From the NCBI RefSeq assembly GCF_030064895.1, contig NZ_JASJEB010000010.1, positions 44,662 through 108,661 on the forward strand: a stretch of DNA of 64,000 nucleotides, in the 5' to 3' direction. The DNA is from Crocosphaera sp. (lineage in GTDB: Bacteria > Cyanobacteriota > Cyanobacteriia > Cyanobacteriales > Microcystaceae). Below are positions 17,341 through 25,439 of this stretch, piece by piece (position 1 is the stretch's first letter; each line of letters begins with the position of its first letter). Made by a program: the position numbers and the translations under genes. The notes beneath the pieces were generated by a model. The model was not told where the DNA came from, did not search any database, and saw only the letters and a list, made by a program, of their open reading frames with translations.

Positions 17341-18510
17341 ATGAACCAACAGCATCAATTCAGACAAGTGAAATATTTGCCCTTAAAATGGTTTAAAGGG
17401 GTGATTTTGCTGTTACTATTAAGCCTAGTTGCTTGTCAATCGAGTCAACCTGGGTCCCAAAACCTAGAAACTTCAGGGGAAACGAGAGACGAAACCAACT
17501 TAACCCTACAAAATGCAACCCTAGAACAATCTAACGCTGAAGGAGAAATTCTCTGGAAAATACAAGTTGATGAGGCAAAATACAGTCCAGACCGCAAAAC
17601 AGCCAATTTAACCGCAGTTAAAGGTAATATTTTCCAAGATGGTCAAATCGTATTACAAGTTAAATCTGATTACGGAGTTATTCAACGAGACGGGGCCGAA
17701 ATTTTTCTCAAAGATAATGTAGTCGCGGTTGATCCCCGTAACGAAGCAGTTCTTCGTAGCGAAGAAGTGGAATGGCAACCCGAAACCTCCCTATTAACCG
17801 TCCGTAGAAATGTACGGGGTTCTCATCCTCAACTCGAAGCATCTGCCAATGAAGGCAAATATAACACCCTGGAACAAAAATTAGAATTAACAGGGAAAAT
17901 TAAAGCTACCTCGGAAGCAAGACAGTTACAATTAAAAACAGAACATTTAATCTGGCAAATTCCCAAACAAACGATTATCGGCGATCGCCTTTTAACCATG
18001 ATTCGGTTTCAAAATAAAACCATTACAGATCGCCTCGTAGCTAACAAGGCCAGAGTTCTTTTAGATAAAAAACAAATCATTATTAAAGAAAATATTGAAT
18101 ATAAATCCCTTCAACCTCCCCTACAAATAGCCACCAATGAAATTATTTGGCACTATCAAACCCGTCAAGTTTATTCGAGTCAACCGGTTCAATTGATTCA
18201 ATACGCCCAAAATGTTACCGTTACTGGTAATGAAGGTCATGTTAACCTAGCAGAAAATATCGCGTATCTTAAAGGAGGAGTTCAAGGAGTCAGCACAATG
18301 AATGATAGTACATTGTACTCCAATAATTTAACCTGGAATGTTGTCGCCCAAACCATAGAAGCCTATGGTAATGTCATTTATGAACAAAATCAAGACCCGA
18401 AGTTAAATTTAACTGGAGAAAAAGCCGTTGGTACTTTAGTAGATAACAATATTATTGTCACTAATAGCGATCGCCAAGAACGGGTTGTTACCGAAATTTT
18501 CCCTGAATAA
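17341..18510 (+). CDS. lptC: LptC-like LPS export protein (lipoprotein)
   Basis: 389 residues, the longer cyanobacterial form. The N-terminus has a membrane segment with a lipobox (LLLLLSLVAC, Cys about residue 32), so it is probably a lipoprotein on the periplasmic face. Residues 50-380 repeat a beta-jellyroll (LptC/OstA-like) pattern, such as ILWKIQVDEAKYSPDRKTANLTAVKGNIF and LQLKTEHLIWQIPKQTIIGD. The family passes lipopolysaccharide from the LptBFG pump to LptA and the outer membrane. It is followed 1 bp later by the nblR gene, so the two may be co-transcribed. Confidence 0.85.
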   Translation: MNQQHQFRQVKYLPLKWFKGVILLLLLSLVACQSSQPGSQNLETSGETRDETNLTLQNATLEQSNAEGEILWKIQVDEAKYSPDRKTANLTAVKGNIFQDGQIVLQVKSDYGVIQRDGAEIFLKDNVVAVDPRNEAVLRSEEVEWQPETSLLTVRRNVRGSHPQLEASANEGKYNTLEQKLELTGKIKATSEARQLQLKTEHLIWQIPKQTIIGDRLLTMIRFQNKTITDRLVANKARVLLDKKQIIIKENIEYKSLQPPLQIATNEIIWHYQTRQVYSSQPVQLIQYAQNVTVTGNEGHVNLAENIAYLKGGVQGVSTMNDSTLYSNNLTWNVVAQTIEAYGNVIYEQNQDPKLNLTGEKAVGTLVDNNIIVTNSDRQERVVTEIFPE

Positions 18511-18511
18511 A

Positions 18512-19192
18512 ATGAGTTTAAATCCTTCGATTCTTCTCGTAAAACTTGATGATTTGTTTAATAATCGTATTGGTCCTGAGTTAAAAGAAGCAGGTTATAC
18601 ACCGATTATCATTAATGATAGCCTTCAAGTGCTGGAAAATGTCAAAACCCATCAACCGGCCATGGTAGTAATTAATTGTCAGCCTAACGATAACACAGGA
18701 TTTACTTTGTGTACTCAGTTAAGACAGCTGCAAAAGTCTCTGATCCTAATTATGATGATTAATACAGAAACAGTGGAAGAAAGAGTTGCTTGTTTAGAAG
18801 CAGGGGCCGATGATTATCTGGTAAAAACGGATTATAGTCCAGCACTATTAAAATTAGTTTGTTTTTATTTAACTCCTCCCAAAATTGTCAAAGAGCAATT
18901 ACAATATAGTGACATTATTCTTGATTTGACAACCCGAAAACTTGTTGTTAATAATAAACCAACGGACTTAACAATGAAAGAATTTGAGTTACTTAAATAT
19001 CTGATGTCTCATCCCCAAGAAGTTTTAAGTCGAGAGAAGATTTTAGAAAATGTTTGGGGAGATGAATTTCAAGGCGAATCTAATGTAATTGAAGTTTATA
19101 TCCGTTATTTACGTATCAAAATAGAAAATGAAGACCATAAACGTTTAATTCATACCGTTCGAGGTGTGGGTTATGTTTTGCGAGAAGGATAA
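18512..19192 (+). CDS. nblR: NblR-type OmpR-family response regulator lacking the phospho-acceptor Asp
   Basis: 226 residues from the ATG at 18512; the longer frame back to 18455 overlaps lptC and adds no domain. The C-terminal winged helix (about residues 130-225: DLTMKEFELLKYLMSHPQEV, then LENVWGDEFQGESNVIEVYI and TVRGVGYVLREG) is very like NblR, which activates phycobilisome breakdown under starvation. The receiver is degenerate: the acidic pair reads LLVKLDD and the phospho-Asp position reads VVINCQ (Asn), while the conserved Lys (YLVKTD) remains. NblR of other cyanobacteria is known to work without phosphorylation, which fits. The assignment to nblR rather than a paralogue rests on remembered similarity. 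Confidence 0.72.
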   Translation: MSLNPSILLVKLDDLFNNRIGPELKEAGYTPIIINDSLQVLENVKTHQPAMVVINCQPNDNTGFTLCTQLRQLQKSLILIMMINTETVEERVACLEAGADDYLVKTDYSPALLKLVCFYLTPPKIVKEQLQYSDIILDLTTRKLVVNNKPTDLTMKEFELLKYLMSHPQEVLSREKILENVWGDEFQGESNVIEVYIRYLRIKIENEDHKRLIHTVRGVGYVLREG

Positions 19193-19240
19193 GCAATCTA
19201 GCATCCTAATTTTTGTCGAAAAAATATCCTTGCCATTTGA

Positions 19241-19286
19241 CGGGGAGACGGGGAGAGGGGGGGAAGGGGAGACGGGGAGACGGAGG
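19241..19286. repeat. G-rich octamer tandem repeat (GGGGAGAC)n
   Basis: GGGGAGAC-like units in a row on the plus strand (including a run of seven G). It contains more than four runs of at least four G, so a G-quadruplex is possible. It lies between nblR and the DUF192 gene. Confidence 0.8.
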
Positions 19287-19409
19287 TAAATTTCTCCAAT
19301 AAACTATTATTAATAAAGGACAATAGATAATTGTCATTGGTGACAAACTCCTAATCTCTCGAATCATTTATAATAATTAGAAAAAATCAATTCTAAATTC
19401 TAAAAAGTT

Positions 19410-19922
19410 ATGTTAAGACAAATCAGTTCAATTCTTTTAATTAGTCTTTTTTTATTGGGATGTTCCCCTTCAACACAAGCAGAATATTCTAATGATGTGA
19501 ACAAGGAAATTACAGAAAACGGTCAACAACTGCCCATTGAAGCTACAGTTACTATCAAGGAAACCCTGATAGAATTGGAAGTAGCAAAAACCACCGAAGA
19601 ACAACAAATAGGTTTAATGTATCGTCAATCCTTAGACAAAAATAAGGGGATGATTTTTGTATTTGAAGAGTTACGTCCTCTTAGATTTTGGATGAAAAAT
19701 GTTAACATTTCTCTAGACATGATTTTTTTAATCGATGGCAGGGTAAAAGCTGTTTTGTCCAATGTTCCCCCCTGTACCGTTGATCCCTGTCCAACTTACG
19801 GACCTGAAAGTTTGGCTAACCAAGTAATTGAACTACGAGGAGGAAGGGCTAAAGAGTTAGGGATCGAAGCAGGTGATCAACTGGAAATTGAATTTACAGA
19901 AAAGACCTCCTTGAACCCTTAA
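19410..19922 (+). CDS. DUF192 family lipoprotein
   Basis: 170 residues. Signal peptide with lipobox SLFLLGC (Cys 18), so membrane-anchored and exported. The DUF192 domain covers about residues 45-165 with EVAKTTEEQQIGLMYRQSL, GMIFVFEELRPLRFWMKNV and LDMIFLID, plus VPPCTVDPCPTYGP with two Cys. Role of the family is not known. It is separated from nblR by the G-rich repeat; start ATG at 19410. Confidence 0.88.
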   Translation: MLRQISSILLISLFLLGCSPSTQAEYSNDVNKEITENGQQLPIEATVTIKETLIELEVAKTTEEQQIGLMYRQSLDKNKGMIFVFEELRPLRFWMKNVNISLDMIFLIDGRVKAVLSNVPPCTVDPCPTYGPESLANQVIELRGGRAKELGIEAGDQLEIEFTEKTSLNP

Positions 19923-20367
19923 AATATAAGACCACGTCGTAAAAGACGGGGTTTAAATAATAATAAGTTTTATTAATTTAGACCTTGACAAATATCTATA
20001 GATTTTCTAAATTGTTTATAATGCGAGCTGCACATAAGATGAAATGAAGACCTTATCTTCTACAATAAAAAGCCTTCAAGTCCTAATAGTTGTTTGACTG
20101 ATGGTTATCAGTAAAGTAATTGATGGTGTGAAGAGAAAAAGGAAACATAAGGTAATTATTGGAATTAAAAAGTAGTTGCTTTGATTATGTGAGGGGTTGA
20201 AAAGTAAACAGAAGATCAACAGTAACTCAGAATTTTACATTCTCTGGGAAGGTTTTTTCTGGATAAATCAATTCAACGATTAATGAAGTCCCACCACAAA
20301 TCAAGATCATGAACAACTTTGAAAACCAAAACCATTATTTCTGATTCATTCTCGAGGTAAGATAATT
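19923..20367 (+). other. Intergenic region or long leader before the DUF2949 gene
   Basis: 445 bp. At 19932-19950 a weak hairpin (CGTC ... GACGGGGTTTAAA) resembles the dispersed CCCGTCGTTAACGACGGG family and may end the DUF192 transcript. A good promoter at 19985-20013 would give a leader of about 345 nt for the DUF2949 gene, or a separate small RNA. I recognise no RNA family in it. Confidence 0.4.
19985..20013 (+). promoter_or_regulatory. Sigma70-type promoter candidate
   Basis: TTGACA (19985-19990) and TAAATT (20008-20013) are 17 bp apart. A transcript would begin near 20020, far upstream of the next gene at 20368. Confidence 0.4.
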
Positions 20368-20583
20368 ATGCCACACACCACATATCAACAATTTTTGCGT
20401 TTTCTCCACGAAGAACTATGTTTATCGGCTGATTCTATTGCTATTGCCCAACGTTCTATGAGTGAAACTAAAGGGCCTTTGCCTATGTTACTCTGGCAAT
20501 ATGGTTTAATTAATTTGAACGAGTTAGAGAAGATTTATGATTGGTTAGACGCTTCAGTTTACACTGGTAACCAAGAATTATAG
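20368..20583 (+). CDS. DUF2949 family small protein
   Basis: 71 residues, normal size for this cyanobacterial family of unknown function. The pattern FLRFLHEELCLSADSIAIAQ then PLPMLLWQYGLINLNELEKI, YDWLD is characteristic: an alpha-helical protein that ends with an acidic helix. The ATG is preceded by GAGGTAAGATAATT, where GAGG is a suitable ribosome binding site. Confidence 0.85.
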   Translation: MPHTTYQQFLRFLHEELCLSADSIAIAQRSMSETKGPLPMLLWQYGLINLNELEKIYDWLDASVYTGNQEL

Positions 20584-20844
20584 TTGATTGCGATTTCTTA
20601 AATTGAGAATTTTCTAAGGATACGGGGAACACTAAAATAAACGACCTTTTGGACTTTTAATATGATTCCCCCATCTGAAAATTTGCCTATCTATGTTAAT
20701 TAATGCACTCTTAGAACGATAATTATTATACAGTCCGGCAAAACTCAGAAAAAAGGAAAAGTAAAAATTAATATACAATTATAATTTATTCCCGATGAAC
20801 CGAAAATAAATGACATACAATCACCTTTAGATAATATTCTTCAA

Positions 20845-21090
20845 ATGATTAAGAAAACTCCAAAAATAAAAATCCCAAAATCCGTTAAAGATTATGTTTT
20901 TAACAAAGATAACTATCAATGTAAAAGTTGTGGTAAAAAACAACAAGAAACCCAGTTAAACATCTATCATATTATTTCCTTAGCAAAAGGAGGAAGTAAC
21001 AATATCAGTAACCTACAAACCCTATTTCAAACTTGTAACCAACACAAAAAACATCATTTTGATCCTCGGTTTCGTCGTCATTTTACCTAA
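20845..21090 (+). CDS. HNH-type endonuclease homologue with altered active-site residues
   Basis: 81 residues, full length for the small cyanobacterial HNH proteins. The first zinc pair is intact (CKSCGK) and the core reads LNIYHIISLAKGGSNNISNLQTL. However the residue before the catalytic His is Tyr where most homologues have Asp or His, the Pro after HII is Ser, and the second zinc pair reads FQTC instead of CxxC. Loss of nuclease activity is likely. It lies 23 bp upstream of the nucleoside hydrolase gene on the same strand. AT-rich and Lys/Asn-rich. Confidence 0.7.
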   Translation: MIKKTPKIKIPKSVKDYVFNKDNYQCKSCGKKQQETQLNIYHIISLAKGGSNNISNLQTLFQTCNQHKKHHFDPRFRRHFT

Positions 21091-21113
21091 TTTAAAAATT
21101 ATAATTAATAACC

Positions 21114-22037
21114 ATGACTAAATTAGTATTATTCGATCATGATGGCGCAATTGATGATTTTTTGGCAACATTATTATTAATGACCATGCCTAATATAGAA
21201 ATTTTAGGCATTATTGTCACCCCTGCTGACTGTTATATTAAAGCAGCTTTAAACGTAACTCGAAAACTACTTGATTTAATGGGATGTGATCATATTCCCG
21301 TAGCAGAAAGTACCGTCAGAGGAATTAATCCTTTTCCAGCTTTATACCGTCGCGACTCTTTAATAATAGATAATTTTCCTATTCTTAACCAAGAAAATAC
21401 CATCAAAACCCCCTTAGTTTCCCAAACAGGACAACAGTTTATGCTGGAAACCTTGCACCGTGCCTCTGAATCGGTTACATTGATGGTAACAGGCCCATTA
21501 ACTACCGTTGCCACAGCTTTAGAAATTGACCCAACCATCGAAACCAAGATTAAAGAAATAGTTTGGATGGGAGGTGCATTAAACATTTCGGGGAATGTAG
21601 AAAAAGAGTTTGCACCCGAACACGATGGTAGCGCAGAATGGAATGCTTATTGGGATGCCATCGCTGTTGAGAAAATTTGGCAAACTAACATTCCCTTGAT
21701 AGTTTGTCCCTTAGATATTACCAATAAAGTCCCTGTTACCCCTGAGTTTATCGGTAGGTTAGCCAAACAAAGACAGTATCAACTGTCAGATTTAGCCGGA
21801 TTATGTTACGCTTTAGCTATACCTCAAGACTATTATTGTTGGGATGTTTTAGCTACTTCCTATTTACATCGTCCAGATTTATTTTCCCTTAAATCATGGC
21901 AAACCGAAGTAATAACAACAGGAACATCTCAAGGCAGAATTAAAGTGGTTGAGAAAGGAAGAAATATCTTAGCAATGGATACAATTGATAAAGATATATT
22001 TCATGATTATATTCTCAAACAATGGACAAAGTTTTAG
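21114..22037 (+). CDS. Nucleoside hydrolase (inosine-uridine preferring type)
   Basis: 307 residues, typical length. The N-terminal calcium- and ribose-binding motif DxDxxxDD is present as DHDGAIDD, with VTGPLTTVATAL and WMGGALNISGNV (active-site loop), AEWNAYWDAIA (Asn and Asp contacts to the ribose) and the downstream VCPLDIT. The enzyme splits the N-glycosidic bond of purine or pyrimidine ribonucleosides in salvage; base preference cannot be read from sequence. Cytoplasmic. Confidence 0.9.
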   Translation: MTKLVLFDHDGAIDDFLATLLLMTMPNIEILGIIVTPADCYIKAALNVTRKLLDLMGCDHIPVAESTVRGINPFPALYRRDSLIIDNFPILNQENTIKTPLVSQTGQQFMLETLHRASESVTLMVTGPLTTVATALEIDPTIETKIKEIVWMGGALNISGNVEKEFAPEHDGSAEWNAYWDAIAVEKIWQTNIPLIVCPLDITNKVPVTPEFIGRLAKQRQYQLSDLAGLCYALAIPQDYYCWDVLATSYLHRPDLFSLKSWQTEVITTGTSQGRIKVVEKGRNILAMDTIDKDIFHDYILKQWTKF

Positions 22038-22111
22038 GATATATAGTAATCAGTCATAATATTTGAGAAATGAGATAAGATAAAAGCTTACTCAGCACAT
22101 AAGTACATAAA

Positions 22112-22236
22112 TATAGCACTTCTCATACTTGTGAGGTACAGAGTTTTCTAGTTTTAGGAGTTCGGAGTTCGGAGTTCGGAGTTCGGAATTCGGAGTTAGA
22201 TATTAAGTGTACCTCATGAGTCCGAGAAAGGCTATA
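22112..22236. repeat. Composite repeat with 29-bp imperfect terminal inverted repeats, copy A
   Basis: Left arm starts TATAGCACTTCTCATACTTG and ends GAGGTACA; the right arm ends in GTCCGAGAAAGGCTATA. The arms match in 23 of 29 positions when one is reverse-complemented. Between them lies the GAGTTCG heptamer array (22158-22197). A second full copy with a different heptamer inside lies at 60744-60851. It looks like a miniature non-autonomous element. Confidence 0.7.
22158..22197. repeat. Heptamer tandem repeat (GAGTTCG)n inside composite repeat A
   Basis: About five and a half GAGTTCG units, one with a G to A change (GAATTCG). Same unit as at 557-582. Confidence 0.9.
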
Positions 22237-22258
22237 TATAGCGAGCAAGATGCTTGCA

Positions 22259-23500
22259 CTACATTAATTTTCGTCTTAATTTATCCAAAGCAGTACAACT
22301 GCTCAGATAACGAATAATCTCCCGACTGCGATCGCCAAAAGTACATTTAATACTCTCCACCTCATCATTGGGACCAGCAATACCAAGATAAACCAAACCC
22401 ACAGGTTTAAACTCCGTTCCCCCTCCAGGCCCAGCTATACCAGTAATACTAATACCCCAATCAACCCCTAAACGTTTTTTAACCCCCAAAGCCATCTGTT
22501 GCGCTACAGTATCACAAACTGCCCCACGTTCCTCCAAAACCTCTGCACTAACCTCTAAAAGAGACACTTTCACACGGTTATCATAAGCTATCACCCCACC
22601 CCAAAAATAGTCCGAACTGCCGGCAATATCCGTTAACATCGCCCCCAAACCACCACCAGTACAAGACTCAGCTACCCCGACAGTTTGTTTTTTGTTGCGC
22701 AACAACTGCCCCACAACCTTCGCTAAAGTATCATCATCCTCGCCAAAATAGTCCTCTCCAGCGATTTTAATGATCTCTTGAGCTACTGGTTCAATAATAG
22801 TATTAGCTTCCGTTTCAGAGGTAGTTTTGCAGGAGATACGTAAACGAACCTCTCCCAAAGAAGCATAGGGGGCCACAGTTGGGTTAGTCAAATCAAATAA
22901 ATGGTTCACCTTCGCAGCCAAACCAGACTCACCAATACCCCTAAAACGCAGCATTCTGCTAAAAATGATTTCTTTGCCCCAACCTTGGTTTTTCAGGTAC
23001 GGAACAGCCGTTTCTGCCCACATCCGCTTCATTTCCGAAGGGACTCCAGGGAAAGTCATAATAGTTAAATTGTCTTGAGGTTGCCAGATCATACCGGGGG
23101 CCGTTCCTGTGGGGTTAGGTAAAATGGCAGCACCTTCAGGAATTAAAGCTTGTTTACGGTTATTTTCGGTCATATCTCGTCCCCTAGCTTGGAACTTGCG
23201 TTGAATATCCTCCATAACCTCTGGTTTTTCCACTAGGGGAGTATTAAACTGTTGCGCTATAGTTTCCGTGGTTAAATCATCGGGAGTCGGTCCTAAACCC
23301 CCAGTAAATAGCAGAATAGAGGATCTTTGACTAGCAATAGTGATGACTTCTTGGAGACGAGTCGGGTTATCCCCCACCACAGTTTGATAGTAATGGGGAA
23401 TACCTAAAATAGCTAATTCTTCGGCCAAAAATTGAACATTGGTGTTAACAATGTCCCCTAATAAAAGTTCTGTACCAACGCAAATAATTTCTGCACTCAT
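22259..23500 (-). CDS. cinA: CinA family protein (COG1058 domain plus nicotinamide-nucleotide amidase domain)
   Basis: 413 residues in two domains. Residues 1-170 form the molybdopterin-binding-like domain (ELLLGDIVNTNVQFLAEEL; FTGGLGPTPDDLTTETIAQ). Residues 250-413 form the CinA C-terminal domain (TVGVAESCTGGGLGAMLTDI; GGVIAYDNRVK; GISITGIAGPGGGTEFKPVG), which hydrolyses NMN in pyridine nucleotide recycling. It begins 3 bp after the pyrR stop, indicating a two-gene operon. Confidence 0.95.
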   Translation of the reverse strand: MSAEIICVGTELLLGDIVNTNVQFLAEELAILGIPHYYQTVVGDNPTRLQEVITIASQRSSILLFTGGLGPTPDDLTTETIAQQFNTPLVEKPEVMEDIQRKFQARGRDMTENNRKQALIPEGAAILPNPTGTAPGMIWQPQDNLTIMTFPGVPSEMKRMWAETAVPYLKNQGWGKEIIFSRMLRFRGIGESGLAAKVNHLFDLTNPTVAPYASLGEVRLRISCKTTSETEANTIIEPVAQEIIKIAGEDYFGEDDDTLAKVVGQLLRNKKQTVGVAESCTGGGLGAMLTDIAGSSDYFWGGVIAYDNRVKVSLLEVSAEVLEERGAVCDTVAQQMALGVKKRLGVDWGISITGIAGPGGGTEFKPVGLVYLGIAGPNDEVESIKCTFGDRSREIIRYLSSCTALDKLRRKLM

Positions 23501-23503
23501 TTT

Positions 23504-24064
23504 TTATTTAGCAGTAGGACCATTCAACAATTCTACGGCATCACGGCCATCGATTTCGTTTAAGTAAACCTTGACTTGTTCATTGGAAGAGGTAGGTAAT
23601 TTTTTTCCTGTAAAATCAGGATGAATGGGTAATTCACGATGACCCCGATCTACTAATACCAATAAACGGATCATTTTTGGTCTTCCATACTCGGTTACTG
23701 CGTTTAAAGCAGCGCGAATAGTTCGTCCTTTGTAGATGACATCATCCACTAAAATAACTGTCTTTCCTGTCAGATCGAAAGGGACTTTTGTTTTAGCCGG
23801 GGTACGGGTTTTAATGCGATCTAAATCATCTCTATAAAAGGTTACATCAATGGCACCCACTGGTACTTTAATATTTTCTAATAACTCAATTTGTTGAGCT
23901 AACATATTAGCTATAGGAACCCCTCTCGTGTGAATTCCTAATAAAATAATATCCGATAAATTACCAGATTTTTCAATAACTTGAGAAGCCAAACGAGTTA
24001 TTACTCGTCGTATTTTTTCAGATGATAGTATTTTTTTGACCATTCTGATATCAACTTTAATCAT
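23504..24064 (-). CDS. pyrR: PyrR: pyrimidine operon regulator / uracil phosphoribosyltransferase
   Basis: 186 residues. The PRPP-binding motif [18 protein letters not shown] and the segment [24 protein letters not shown] are diagnostic of PyrR. In Gram-positives it binds pyr mRNA; in cyanobacteria the regulatory role is uncertain, while the UPRT activity is conserved in the family. The ATG at 24064 has GAGG eight bases upstream; an internal ATG at 24043 (MVKKILSS) matches the usual N-terminus and may be the real start. cinA follows at once. Confidence 0.9.
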   Translation of the reverse strand: MIKVDIRMVKKILSSEKIRRVITRLASQVIEKSGNLSDIILLGIHTRGVPIANMLAQQIELLENIKVPVGAIDVTFYRDDLDRIKTRTPAKTKVPFDLTGKTVILVDDVIYKGRTIRAALNAVTEYGRPKMIRLLVLVDRGHRELPIHPDFTGKKLPTSSNEQVKVYLNEIDGRDAVELLNGPTAK

Positions 24065-24072
24065 TATCTAAA

Positions 24073-24092
24073 CCTCGCCGTTAACAACGGGG
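24073..24092. repeat. Dispersed palindromic repeat, copy (imperfect)
   Basis: CCTCGCCGTTAACAACGGGG, an imperfect palindrome directly upstream of pyrR. Relatives are at 19932-19950, 25081-25105 and, as a perfect palindrome, at 51599-51616. Each sits at a gene boundary. Confidence 0.6.
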
Positions 24093-24120
24093 TCTTATTT
24101 CAAGCTAACACGCATTTAAA

Positions 24121-24162
24121 CTCCCCACACTCCCCACAATCCTCACACTCCCCACACCCCCA
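24121..24162. repeat. C-rich tandem repeat (CTCCCCACA)n
   Basis: CTCCCCACAC-type units, partly degenerate, between divergent genes. Similar arrays at 43148-43249 and 17212-17232. Confidence 0.8.
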
Positions 24163-24349
24163 ATCTCACCCGATGGTATCACCCTTTTGGGTGAAGATTT
24201 TAACACCAGATTATCCTTCAATAATGGGGTAAACTCCTAGAACAAATAAAGGATACAACTTGGAAAGTCGAACCGCAATCAGGCGATCGCCAAAAAAACA
24301 GACGCAACCTGTTTGTCTTCATGCTAAAAACTGTCCTACTCTTAAGGCC

Positions 24350-24724
24350 ATGAAGGAAAAGGAAGACATTGAGAGGTTGTTCAACGAAAAGGATCATCAA
24401 GATCAAGAAACGCATTTTGTGCGAGATTTTTTAAGTTATCTAAGCTTGTCTGCCCTTTGTATTGTTTTGGGGCTTTTGATTGGGGTTTTAGGTTATCATT
24501 GGACAGCCCGACTAACTTGGTTAGATGCGACGGTGGAGGCTTCGATGATTCTCAGTGGCATGGGTCCAGTCAATCCCTTAATGACCAATGGTGCTAAATT
24601 ATTTGCTTCCCTTTATGCCCTATTTAGTGGTTTAGTTTTTGTCTTAGCGATGGGTGTGGTTTTATCCCCTTTAATTTATAGTTTGATGAAACAGTTACGC
24701 CCCAAAAAATGTCAAAAAGACTAG
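24350..24724 (+). CDS. Two-TM ion-channel-like membrane protein (K+ channel-related)
   Basis: 124 residues from the ATG at 24350, preceded by AAGG; the frame extends upstream to a TTG at 24260 but that part is unlike a coding start. Two membrane helices (about residues 25-50 and 80-108) flank TWLDATVEASMILSGMGPVNPLMTNGAKLFASLYALFSG. The re-entrant loop with SGMGP between two helices is like the group labelled two-pore-domain K+ channel-like in databases, but the canonical T-x-G-[YF]-G filter is not present. Inner or thylakoid membrane location is expected. Its stop overlaps the convergent gene by 4 bp. Confidence 0.5.
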   Translation: MKEKEDIERLFNEKDHQDQETHFVRDFLSYLSLSALCIVLGLLIGVLGYHWTARLTWLDATVEASMILSGMGPVNPLMTNGAKLFASLYALFSGLVFVLAMGVVLSPLIYSLMKQLRPKKCQKD

Positions 24725-25062
24725 ATTTTCAGTAACGCTTCATATCTGGTTTCTACTTGGGCAATTAATTCCCGCAAACTGGAATCGTTCTCTAATCTTT
24801 CCCACACTTGAAAAATATAATCATCGGATACTGCTTCTAATGGACAGTTGCGCTTCGGTAGTAGAGATAAATATTGTTCTAATAAAATAGTTGTTCCTAA
24901 TAACCATTTTCCTTTGTTTTCGTCTTCTATTTTTGCATAGAGTTTTTTCCCATTTTTTAAAGCAGTTTCAATACGGGTTAATTTAGTTTTTTCCTGTTGA
25001 ACCATCCATTGTTGCATATCAGTGGGATATTGTTGAAATTTTTCTCTAATTTTCATCATCAA
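24721..25062 (-). CDS. Hypothetical alpha-helical protein
   Basis: 113 residues, charged and helical (MKIREKFQQYPTDMQQWMVQ ... KTKLTRIETALKNGKKLYA), with a Leu-rich middle (WLLGTTILLEQYLSLLPKRN). No signal peptide, no membrane segment. I do not recognise a family. Tail-to-tail overlap of 4 bp with the preceding plus-strand gene. A relative of the palindromic repeat lies just upstream (25081-25105). Confidence 0.6.
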   Translation of the reverse strand: MMMKIREKFQQYPTDMQQWMVQQEKTKLTRIETALKNGKKLYAKIEDENKGKWLLGTTILLEQYLSLLPKRNCPLEAVSDDYIFQVWERLENDSSLRELIAQVETRYEALLKI

Positions 25063-25080
25063 GTTATTTATTTATCTAAA

Positions 25081-25105
25081 CCCCGACGTTAAGCACAGGG
25101 TCGGC
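25081..25105. repeat. Dispersed palindromic repeat, degenerate copy
   Basis: CCCCGACGTTAAGCACAGGG followed by TCGG. Same family as 24073-24092 and 51599-51616. Confidence 0.5.
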
Positions 25106-25217
25106 ACTTGCTCATTTTAGCTTCCATTTTATTCAAAGCGATAAAAACAGCAGGAATAATTAAGCTTTATTCTTTACTTTTGCATGAGTGCTTTTTTATT
25201 TTTGCCTTTGACCAAAT

Positions 25218-25248
25218 ATTGAACATTGAACATTGAACATTAAACATT
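25218..25248. repeat. Heptamer tandem repeat (AACATTG)n
   Basis: Four AACATTG-type units (last one AACATTA), period 7. Confidence 0.8.
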
Positions 25249-25250
25249 TT

Positions 25251-25304
25251 GGTTTCAAGCCTCTCCCTTTAGAGAGAAAGAAGTTTGGGGGAGGTTTCAA
25301 GCCT
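25251..25304. repeat. Small repeat element flanked by GGTTTCAAGCCT
   Basis: GGTTTCAAGCCT occurs at 25251-25262 and 25293-25304. Between the copies are CTCTCCCTTTAGAG and GGGGGAGG, able to pair. Looks like a repetitive hairpin element. Confidence 0.5.
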
Positions 25305-25439
25305 ACTTCCAAACGAATGTTAAATGATACATGAAATGACCGAAGGGTGCGGTAATTAGCACATTCTGAATTCTGAATAGATTATACTTTCAAAATCTGA
25401 GATAGACTAAATGAAGAAAGACAAAATCATCTTCTAACC

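Larger units (their letters stand above)
25063..25439. other. Intergenic region rich in small repeats
   Basis: 377 bp holding the degenerate palindrome (25081-25105), a heptamer array (AACATTG, 25218-25248) and a 54-bp repeat element (25251-25304). No gene or RNA is supported. Confidence 0.5.

Noticed and set aside
17170..17367. 65-residue minus-strand frame with hydrophobic composition overlapping the lptC start
   Set aside because: It overlaps the 5' end of lptC, has no ribosome binding site and spans the repeat-like C-rich stretch; a shadow frame is more likely.
18455..18511. Extended N-terminus of NblR
   Set aside because: It overlaps the lptC end in another frame and precedes the normal receiver start; ATG at 18512 fits the family.
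24260..24349. TTG-started extension of the channel-like protein
   Set aside because: No ribosome binding site, unlike composition and an ATG with AAGG upstream at 24350.
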